A DNA stretch of 64,000 nucleotides, from NCBI GenBank assembly GCA_964609695.1, contig CAZSSP010000001.1, forward strand, positions 248,001-312,000, given 5' to 3'. Below are positions 50,083 to 57,629 of this stretch, one piece after another. The stretch comes from JAGNHS01 sp964609695. Its GTDB lineage: Bacteria > Bdellovibrionota > UBA2428. How positions within the stretch are numbered: position 1 is the first letter of the stretch; every line of letters starts with the position of its first letter. The notes below the pieces were generated by a model, which saw only the letters and a program-made list of their open reading frames with translations, was not told the DNA's origin and did not search any database. The position numbers were made by a program, and so were the translations under genes.

Positions 50083-52028
50083 TTTAATATTTGCTCTGAG
50101 ACTTCTTCAAGACTTTGAGTCGGAGGCAGGCAAAGATTTTGAGGACAAAACTGAAACGTAGAATTTTTCGATTCTTCAAAATTAAAAAGCAAATAGGGAA
50201 AAAAATTAGCCCTCATAGATTTAACGACACTCCAATATTCAAGTTTATCTTTTGCGCCAATTGAGAGTTTCCCTGAACTCATATTTTCATGAAAATCTAA
50301 GGCACTCATTAAAACAGGAAATCCCAAAGGATGTTTATTCAACTCAATGGGAAGATAAGATTTCATACGTTCTATGCGATCACTAATCTCTGAATGAGGC
50401 AGTAATATATTTAAGCGAATAAGATTTCCGAAAGAAACAGAATTAGCCGAAGGAGTTACATTATCAAAAGAAGATTTCTGGCGGCATATTAAATCTTCAG
50501 ATTTTTCATGTGTCGTATAGTAAAAAGCTCTATTTTCATCTGAAAAAAACTCATCTTGGGCTAACTGCAACTCTAAGGCTCTCTCTAGATAATGAATGTC
50601 ACCACAAAGCTGCGACACCTCAATTAAAGCAGAAATTAAAAATGCATAATCCTCAAGATTTGCCAAATATTTTAAATCACGATCCATTAAGCGACGAGAT
50701 AGCTGTTTAGGATTTTTCGCAAAAACTTCTAACAGCTTATTCGCAGTTCTAATAGCACTCTCTTTCCAATAATCGGATTGAGAAATTCGAGCCCACCTGG
50801 CCAAAGATCCTAGCATTAAAGAATTCCAACTCAGCAATATTTTTTCATCCCTAAAAGGTCTGATTCTCTTTTCCCTATGATCATTTAATTTTTTTATAAT
50901 AGAGCCACAGGCATTATGAGCTTCAGAAAACTTAGAAGGATCTTTTAAGGAAAGTACATTAGTTGCATTTTCAAAATTACCCTCTCGACTTAAAGAAAAA
51001 TAACTTGAAAACAAGTCAAACTCGGACTCTGTCAAACATTTTTGAAGCTCATCAAAAGTCCAAACAAAAAAACGTCCTTCTTCACCCTCCGAATCTGCGT
51101 CTTCAGCAGAATAAAAAAGTCCGTCAGAAGTCATCATTCTTTTCTTTAAATAAGAAGCCAAAAGCTCCGACACTTTCTTAAAGTTTTCATATTTAAAAAG
51201 CTGCCAAGCTTCTGCATAAACATTAAGAAGAGAGGCTTGATCATAAAGCATTTTCTCAAAGTGAGGGATCAGCCATTTTTCATCGGTGCTGTATCTATGA
51301 AAACCACCCTCTATTTGATCAAAAATTCCTCCGGCAGCCATAGATTCTAAAGTATGTACAATCAAATTCTTCAATTCATCATTGAAGTTGTTTCTATATA
51401 CTCTGAGTAAAAAAGCAAGTTCATACGCATTTGGAAATTTTGGAGCTCCGCTATGTCCACCATATTTTTCATCAAAACGTGAAAGAGCCGACTCAGAAAA
51501 CTTCAGTGTTAAATCTTTCACATTTAACTTCTCAAGCTTTTGCTGAGTAGAGACTTGGGTCAAATGTGCAAGCACGCTTTGAGCCGACTCATTTATTTTT
51601 TCTGGAGCCTCTGTCCAAAGCTTTTGTATTTGGCCCAAAACAGAATGAAAAACATCTTTTTTGAAATATGTTCCACCAAAAAAAGGTTTTAATTCTGGAT
51701 TTAAAAACACATTCAAAGGCCAACCACCCCGCTGGCCCATTAAATGTATGGCGTCCATATAAATGGAGTCGACCTCTGGATGCTCTTCTCGATCAACCTT
51801 TATAGAAACAAAATTACGATTTAAAAGCTCGGCCACTAAAGAATCTTCAAAGGCCTCTCGCTCCATCACATGACACCAGTGACAAGTTGAATATCCAATC
51901 GATATAAATATTAACTTGTTTTCATGCTTAGCCTTTTCAAAGGCCTCTTTTCCCCAAGGAAACCAATCCACGGGATTATCTTTATGCTGTTGAAGATAAG
52001 GACTTTTTTCAAGACTTAATCGATTCAC
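50040..52028 (-). CDS. YyaL/SSP411-type thioredoxin-domain protein (DUF255)
   Basis: 662-residue protein. The N-terminus has the DUF255 signature: SPYLQQHKDNPVDWFPWG, then IGYSTCHWCHVMEREAFED with a CxxC active site and VDREEHPEVD. An (alpha/alpha)6 glycosidase-like toroid makes up the rest (HFEKMLYDQASLL, SAEDADSEGEEGRFFVW). These proteins are widespread and their true role is unclear. Predicted cytoplasmic. Single gene, with opposite-facing neighbours. Confidence 0.9.
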   Translation of the reverse strand: MNRLSLEKSPYLQQHKDNPVDWFPWGKEAFEKAKHENKLIFISIGYSTCHWCHVMEREAFEDSLVAELLNRNFVSIKVDREEHPEVDSIYMDAIHLMGQRGGWPLNVFLNPELKPFFGGTYFKKDVFHSVLGQIQKLWTEAPEKINESAQSVLAHLTQVSTQQKLEKLNVKDLTLKFSESALSRFDEKYGGHSGAPKFPNAYELAFLLRVYRNNFNDELKNLIVHTLESMAAGGIFDQIEGGFHRYSTDEKWLIPHFEKMLYDQASLLNVYAEAWQLFKYENFKKVSELLASYLKKRMMTSDGLFYSAEDADSEGEEGRFFVWTFDELQKCLTESEFDLFSSYFSLSREGNFENATNVLSLKDPSKFSEAHNACGSIIKKLNDHREKRIRPFRDEKILLSWNSLMLGSLARWARISQSDYWKESAIRTANKLLEVFAKNPKQLSRRLMDRDLKYLANLEDYAFLISALIEVSQLCGDIHYLERALELQLAQDEFFSDENRAFYYTTHEKSEDLICRQKSSFDNVTPSANSVSFGNLIRLNILLPHSEISDRIERMKSYLPIELNKHPLGFPVLMSALDFHENMSSGKLSIGAKDKLEYWSVVKSMRANFFPYLLFNFEESKNSTFQFCPQNLCLPPTQSLEEVSEQILNYMGNLNPTDKREM

Positions 52029-52104
52029 CTAAAGCAACCTATCACGTTAAGATTAGGTTAAGAAGAGCACTTAGAATTCAATAAAATCTGCCGATAAGTC
52101 TACA

Positions 52105-54168
52105 GTGAAGCCTAGAAAAAAGCTTAGAGATTATCTATTGGTCACGATTATTCCGTTGACCCTTATTCCCATGATAGGAATGGGATTTTTCACGCTTTAC
52201 ACATTAAAACAATCCATACATCAAGAAATCCTAAGACGAGCAAGACCTGAAATTTCTACATTAGTTAGAAATCTTGAATCCATGCTGAGACAAGCAGAAG
52301 CCGATGCCTTGAGCGCTGGCGCCAACGAAGATTTAAAAATTTCAATTCTGGCTAAAGACAAGGATGTGGAAAACGCATTTTTAGGTGCCATACTCAATCA
52401 AAGTCACTTTAACGAAATCAGTCTTTACAATAAAAAAGGTCTCCAAATTTTCAATAAAACACAAAACGCAGAGAAACGCTGGAAAGAATTTTTGATTAAT
52501 CTGAGTCCTAGGGGATCCGATCAAAGAAAACCAGCCACTCAAACACGCATCCCTTTTCCATTCAAAAAGGCAGAAATTTTTAGCAACAATGGAAATCAAG
52601 AATTAAGAAAAGGCTTTTTAAATGCTATTAGACAAAAAGGATTTTGGTGGACCTACACTCAGAATCAACTCTCAAATCACGGCCTAATTTTCCACTACTT
52701 TCACAGAATTATAGATAAGAAGAAAAATTTTGTTGGCGTTTTCCACGGAAAACTAGAATTCAATCAAAGCATTTTGGGAGTTCTGGCCTCTCTACAAGAT
52801 CTCGATGTCAGTCTTTTAAATATGCAGGGAAAAGTTCTCAGCAGCTCGAATCCTGAACTAAAAACTTTTCTTGAAAAAAATTCCGACTCTTGGAATTTTA
52901 AAAACAACTCTTGGGAAACAGAGTTCGCAAAACAACCCTACACATTCTTCTTTTCAAAATTAAACATAGAAAGCAATGAAGAGCCTATCTGGATAAACAT
53001 TGGACTCTCCCAACACAGCCTAACATTACTTCAAAAGAGAATTTTTCTGTCTATCATCGGCCTAGGAATTATCATTGCTGCCATTGTTCTGCTTTTAACT
53101 GTAGCTCTCGCAGAAAGAATTACGCAACCTATATCAAGACTCGTTAACGCTGTTGATGCCATGAAAGAAGGCCAATGGGTTCAACCTGTCGAAGAAGACT
53201 CTGCAACTGAGCTTGGATACCTCGTTCAGCGATTTAACGACATGGCTAACTCTGTCCAAGCCACCAAAAGAACACTCGAAACAAAGTTAGAAGAATTAGC
53301 GCAAGCGCATGGAGTCTTGCAAAACACACAAGATCAACTGGTTCATAGTGCAAAAATGTCTTCCTTAGGACAACTTGTGGCTGGGGTAGCTCACGAACTC
53401 AACAACCCTATCGCTTTTATTTACTCAAATGTTTTCCAACTGAGAGAATACTTGGATGATTTAGAAAAGCTTGATGGAATCATAAAGGGAAATTTAGAAA
53501 ACTTAGACGAAGCCACTCGACAAAAAGCTGTAGCCGACCTCAAAAAAATTGATTGGGATTTTATTCGAAAAGATATGGTCGACATTATTCAATCCTGCCT
53601 TGAAGGAAGCATTCGAGTGAAAGACATTGTGCTAGGTCTCAAAAACTTTTCTAGACTCGACAAAGGTCAACTCGATGATTGCGATGTGAATCTATGTCTT
53701 AAAGACACTACCAAACTTCTAGGAAGCCAATTAAAAAATAAAATTGAACTCAGCTGGGATCTTTGCAGTGATGGAATCATTAAAGCTAATAAATCACAGC
53801 TCAACCAAGTTTTTGTAAACATCATTGCCAACGCTTCACAGGCCATTGAATCAAATGGTGAAATTAAAATATCCAGCGTTAAAGATAAAAATTATTTGAT
53901 AATAAAAATCGCAGATAACGGTAGAGGGATTTCTAAAGAACATATTGATAAAATCTTCGATCCTTTTTTTACAACAAAAAAGGTTGGAGAAGGAACTGGT
54001 CTTGGACTTTCGATTGTCTATGGAATCATCCAAAGACACGGAGGACAACTTGATGTCAAAAGCCTGACTGAACCCGACCCAAAACATGGCACCGAGTTCA
54101 CCATTAAACTTCCCATAAATGGTCCAGCACACGATGATTCCGACGGTGAAATGTCGCAAGCTTCTTAA
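52105..54168 (+). CDS. Membrane sensor histidine kinase
   Basis: 687 residues from a GTG start. TM1 is at about residues 11-33; a 270-residue periplasmic sensor region (double-Cache-like) follows; TM2 is near 312-336 and leads into a HAMP domain (ITQPISRLVNAVDAMKEG). After a coiled coil comes the H-box GQLVAGVAHELNNPIAF, a longer-than-usual linker, the N-box VFVNIIANASQAI, the ADNGRGIS G1 box and the GEGTGLGLSIVYGI G2 box. It is of the NtrB-like HELNNP class. No response regulator gene is adjacent, so the partner is an orphan elsewhere. Confidence 0.92.
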   Translation: MKPRKKLRDYLLVTIIPLTLIPMIGMGFFTLYTLKQSIHQEILRRARPEISTLVRNLESMLRQAEADALSAGANEDLKISILAKDKDVENAFLGAILNQSHFNEISLYNKKGLQIFNKTQNAEKRWKEFLINLSPRGSDQRKPATQTRIPFPFKKAEIFSNNGNQELRKGFLNAIRQKGFWWTYTQNQLSNHGLIFHYFHRIIDKKKNFVGVFHGKLEFNQSILGVLASLQDLDVSLLNMQGKVLSSSNPELKTFLEKNSDSWNFKNNSWETEFAKQPYTFFFSKLNIESNEEPIWINIGLSQHSLTLLQKRIFLSIIGLGIIIAAIVLLLTVALAERITQPISRLVNAVDAMKEGQWVQPVEEDSATELGYLVQRFNDMANSVQATKRTLETKLEELAQAHGVLQNTQDQLVHSAKMSSLGQLVAGVAHELNNPIAFIYSNVFQLREYLDDLEKLDGIIKGNLENLDEATRQKAVADLKKIDWDFIRKDMVDIIQSCLEGSIRVKDIVLGLKNFSRLDKGQLDDCDVNLCLKDTTKLLGSQLKNKIELSWDLCSDGIIKANKSQLNQVFVNIIANASQAIESNGEIKISSVKDKNYLIIKIADNGRGISKEHIDKIFDPFFTTKKVGEGTGLGLSIVYGIIQRHGGQLDVKSLTEPDPKHGTEFTIKLPINGPAHDDSDGEMSQAS

Positions 54169-54268
54169 AAGAAGTCAGTCTTTTGTCTAGATCCAAAGAC
54201 ATGCCAATAATTATTCTAGTCAAATAATCTTAGAATAAAGCCCGCTAACTTAGCTCTAAACTATAGCT

Positions 54269-55375
54269 ATGAAAGTCTTCTTTCGTGTCTTAGTCCTCGC
54301 TATAGGCTGCCAACTCCTTAGTGGCTATGCACAACTCACTCGAGAGCGTCCGTTTTTTCAAGCCTCTAGAGCCTTAGCTATGGGAGACGCTTACACTGCA
54401 GTTAATGAAGATTTTGAAGCTGTTTATTACAATCCCGCAGGTCTCGCAAAAGTTAACGAACTTCAATTCAAGGTGATGGATGTAGAAACTCTTGGCTCAG
54501 AAGATTTGGCATTTCTTTTTAAAGATACTTTTAAAGACATCACACAACTCGATTCGCTTTTAACAAAAATTCAAAGCAATAAAGGCAAAAACTATTCTGC
54601 AGGAATGAATCTTCTTCCTCAACTTTTAGTTAAAAATTTTTCCTTTGGCCTATTAGGGAGAGGACTTGCAGAAGGTCGCATTCAGCAAGATTCTTCGATG
54701 GCTCTTTTTAGCTATGTAGAACTAGGTGGATATATTCACACAGCCTTTTCACTGTTCGGAGGAATTTTAAAAGTAGGCGGTGGTGTTAAAATATTAGATA
54801 GAGCCGAAATGGTTAAAGAGTACACTCCAGCCGAATACGCTTCGAGTTTAAGCTTTCCAAATGAATGGCGAGAAGGTTTTGGAACAGGTTACGACGCTGG
54901 ACTCATGCTAACAATTCCTACAAGATTTCTCCCAACATTGGGAGTGGCCATTCAAGATATTGGAAACACCAAATTTGAAGCCGCACAAAACTTATTTAAA
55001 AATAGTCTTTCTACCGAAGGCCCACCCAACGCCATTCGAGAGAAAATCAACGTAGGGCTAGCTTTTAAAATGAAGCATGGACGAAATGTGTTCAGCAACA
55101 TTAGCGGTGAAATTAAAGACATTAACTATTTAAACAAAGAGAAAGGTGATCGCAGTTCTTCTGATCACATACACGCTGGCTGGGAACTCAATGTTAGAAA
55201 AATTCTTTTCCTTAGGGCCGGAATCAATCAAGGTCGATATTGGACTGGGGGCTTTGGACTTCACATTGGTAGTTTAGCGCTCGAGTTTTCGTCTTATGGA
55301 GAAAACATAGCTTTTCAAAACAGACCTCGAGTTAACGATCGTAAATATGTGGGGCGTTATGCAATCGTATTTTAA
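54269..55375 (+). CDS. Outer-membrane PorV/TraF-like beta-barrel protein
   Basis: 368 residues with a signal peptide ending ..LSGYA. The mature start QASRALAMGDAYTAVNEDFEAVYYNPAGLA is the widely found PorV/UPF0164/TraF-like opening, followed by barrel strands and GGGVKILDRAE, AIQDIGNTKF and a C-terminal strand ending in a phenylalanine (RYAIVF). Probably an outer-membrane protein of unknown transport or anchoring role. It overlaps the next gene by up to 17 bases, and a second protein with the same opening lies at 56200. Confidence 0.8.
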   Translation: MKVFFRVLVLAIGCQLLSGYAQLTRERPFFQASRALAMGDAYTAVNEDFEAVYYNPAGLAKVNELQFKVMDVETLGSEDLAFLFKDTFKDITQLDSLLTKIQSNKGKNYSAGMNLLPQLLVKNFSFGLLGRGLAEGRIQQDSSMALFSYVELGGYIHTAFSLFGGILKVGGGVKILDRAEMVKEYTPAEYASSLSFPNEWREGFGTGYDAGLMLTIPTRFLPTLGVAIQDIGNTKFEAAQNLFKNSLSTEGPPNAIREKINVGLAFKMKHGRNVFSNISGEIKDINYLNKEKGDRSSSDHIHAGWELNVRKILFLRAGINQGRYWTGGFGLHIGSLALEFSSYGENIAFQNRPRVNDRKYVGRYAIVF

Positions 55376-56195
55376 AATCATCAACTGGAATATTTTTTTA
55401 ATTTTAGCTTTAAGCCAATGCAGTAAAAATATTTTTAGATCCACAAGCGACGAAAAAGCCGACAGCTATAGAATCGATCGTGCACGCAAAGAAATCGATA
55501 AAGAAAATTTTGATACGGCACTGGAATATATTGTACCCGTCTGGGAGAGGCGTCAAACAGAGCCTGAAATTGCTTATATTGCCGCAAATGCCTATGCCGG
55601 CAGAGCGGGATTAAGAATTATCAACCTTTTCGATTCACTAGCTGCCGACATCACAACTAAAACGGTTATGGAAATTTTTTCTGAACATTTTAAAGATGCA
55701 ACTCTACAAGATGTGAACGACATGGAAAGTGCCATTGGTTGTATTGAAAATGCGGGCAATAGAGGGGCTTTAAGAAATTCTAAATCAAATTTTTTCGCCT
55801 TATTAGTTTATTGGGCAAGAATTGGAGTCAATCTTAACTATTACGCTTACGCCGCCAACAACGTGAAAGAAGCTGCATTTAACGCTTGTAAAATTAGCGT
55901 GAACTTTGGTGCAGCCACTGGACTTCCTCAAAATATTGTAGACCGTATCATGGTTACAGTTCCTCGAATTATAGATACTGCGGCCTATGTTTCGGGTTCA
56001 GGCTCCGATTTCGACGCTATTCTCGCGGCCAATCTCCCCGCTGAATTTACAGTGCTCACAAGCTTTGATCCTATTCCATGTCCTGGAACTACCGCTCCCC
56101 AAATCGCTCTATGCTTAGGAGTAAGAAGCGTCATCAATCTAAATACCGTTGGCCTCAATACTGGTGCAGATTGCTCGGGAGGCACAGTTCCATAA
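55359..56195 (+). CDS. Predicted lipoprotein between two barrel genes
   Basis: About 278 residues from the ATG at 55359 (MQSYFKIINWNIFLILALSQC). A signal sequence ends in LSQC, a lipobox. The mature protein is helical (FDTALEYIVPVWERRQTEPEIAYIAANAYAGRAG resembles a TPR-like repeat) and has a Gly/Thr-rich C-terminus with cysteines (CPGTT, ADCSGG). It overlaps the barrel gene in front by 17 bases and the next barrel gene starts four bases after its stop, so the three probably form an envelope complex. Confidence 0.7.
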   Translation: MQSYFKIINWNIFLILALSQCSKNIFRSTSDEKADSYRIDRARKEIDKENFDTALEYIVPVWERRQTEPEIAYIAANAYAGRAGLRIINLFDSLAADITTKTVMEIFSEHFKDATLQDVNDMESAIGCIENAGNRGALRNSKSNFFALLVYWARIGVNLNYYAYAANNVKEAAFNACKISVNFGAATGLPQNIVDRIMVTVPRIIDTAAYVSGSGSDFDAILAANLPAEFTVLTSFDPIPCPGTTAPQIALCLGVRSVINLNTVGLNTGADCSGGTVP

Positions 56196-56199
56196 TTCT

Positions 56200-57366
56200 A
56201 TGAATCTTTTTGAAGTTCATTCTTTTATTAAAAGACTGGAAATTCAAAAATCTCTTTTTTATTTTCTATTCATATTTTTTAATTCTTACGTTCACGCCAT
56301 AAGCTATTACACACGCCCCATCTACAAAGACCCTCGTTGGCTTGGACGAGGGAATACTGGAGTTGCCGTTATTACAGATGGCTCCGCTTTATTTTATAAT
56401 CCTGCTGGCCTTGGTCAAAACCAAGAATATAATTTTGAAGTCTTTAATCCCAGCTTGGGAGTAGCAGCCAACGCCTATGAAAGCGGTACTTCTCTAAGCA
56501 CATTCAAAGGGGGCTCTTCAACAATTTCAGATAAATTTTCGCCCTTCTTAGGAAAGCCACTGACTGTAGAAAGCAATTTATTTCCTAATTTTGCCATACC
56601 CAAGTTTGCTATGGGCGCTTTCTTTGCAATCGACGGTTCGGCAGAATATCGAAACCCCGTAAATCCTGAACTCTACATTAAAGAACGAGATGACTGGGGA
56701 TTCACGCTAGGCTCTGGCTTTAGTTATGAAGAGCGATTTTTTTTCGGCGCCTCAATTCATTATATAAAACGAACTATAATTGACGAAGAAATTACAGGCG
56801 CGACTTTCCTTAATAGCAGTATCAGCACTTTAACTGGTTTAACTAAAAAAGGTATTGGCGTGGGTGCCAATTTAGGTTTCCAATACAAACAACCCTTGAG
56901 CGAGCATCACTACTATAGTTTAGGCATCAGCATTGATGATGTAGGTTCCACTCACTTTAGAAACAAAAGCCTCACACTTAAAGAGCCTAGCTATCAGCAA
57001 CAAAGCGTTAATTTTGGGAGTGCGTATACAATCGAGTCTGAAGTTTTTGATTTAAAGGTGCTCGTTGATGCAAGACATCTCGATAGAAGTGTAGATTATG
57101 CCGTTGGAAAGCAAATATTTCTAGGCACTGAGGTCAGTTTACTTTTTATGGATTTACGAGCCGGGTTTTATGAAGGCTACTGGACTGCGGGTCTTACTTT
57201 AAGATTTTTACCGCTTTTCAATTTAACCCTGACCACTTACGCCGAAGAACTCGATCACTCTCCTGGACTCAGAGAAAATAGGGTTTATATGCTCGGAATC
57301 TCCTCGGGTTTACACCTCAAAGCCCTCGGCAAGAAAAAGCAAAAATACTCCCTTGATGACTATTAA
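56200..57366 (+). CDS. Second PorV/TraF-like outer-membrane barrel protein
   Basis: 388 residues from the ATG at 56200; an upstream ATG at 56149 would overlap the lipoprotein. The hydrophobic start (LFYFLFIFFNSYVHA) is the signal. DPRWLGRGNTGVAVITDGSALFYNPAGLGQ matches the opening of the protein at 54269, and both contain GISIDDVGST or AIQDIGNT-type repeats, so they are distant paralogues. It ends with a basic tail (LGKKKQKYSLDDY) after the last strand. A long inverted repeat begins 12 bases after the stop. Confidence 0.78.
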   Translation: MNLFEVHSFIKRLEIQKSLFYFLFIFFNSYVHAISYYTRPIYKDPRWLGRGNTGVAVITDGSALFYNPAGLGQNQEYNFEVFNPSLGVAANAYESGTSLSTFKGGSSTISDKFSPFLGKPLTVESNLFPNFAIPKFAMGAFFAIDGSAEYRNPVNPELYIKERDDWGFTLGSGFSYEERFFFGASIHYIKRTIIDEEITGATFLNSSISTLTGLTKKGIGVGANLGFQYKQPLSEHHYYSLGISIDDVGSTHFRNKSLTLKEPSYQQQSVNFGSAYTIESEVFDLKVLVDARHLDRSVDYAVGKQIFLGTEVSLLFMDLRAGFYEGYWTAGLTLRFLPLFNLTLTTYAEELDHSPGLRENRVYMLGISSGLHLKALGKKKQKYSLDDY

Positions 57367-57378
57367 CCCCCTCAATTA

Positions 57379-57599
57379 TTTTAATTGTGCGCGAAGAAAC
57401 GGGCCTGGGAAATCCTTGAATTTGTTGAGTATGATAGTAAAACTCTCAATTCGATAATTTCTAAGCCATCTAAATACTTAAAATTTACTATATTGAGTAT
57501 TCATTAACTCACACTTCATCGATAATCATTGGAGTCATAAGCAACTAAGCAAATAAAATAAGATAGTTCCCAGGCCCGTTTCTTCGCGCACAATTAAAA
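57379..57599. repeat. Long inverted-repeat element, copy 2
   Basis: Arms at 57379-57411 and 57567-57599 are perfect reverse complements over 33 bases (inner end GGGCCTGGGAA). They share a 23-base core with the arms at 44825, with one base changed symmetrically in both arms (GCGCTAAG here GCGCGAAG). The interior of about 155 bases is A/T-rich and unrelated to that of copy 1. It fills the gap between the barrel gene and valS, and the valS frame opens seven bases after it. No coding frame of note inside. Confidence 0.88.
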
Positions 57600-57629
57600 A
57601 ATAAAGTGAATTTCGGGCTTTATAAGGTT

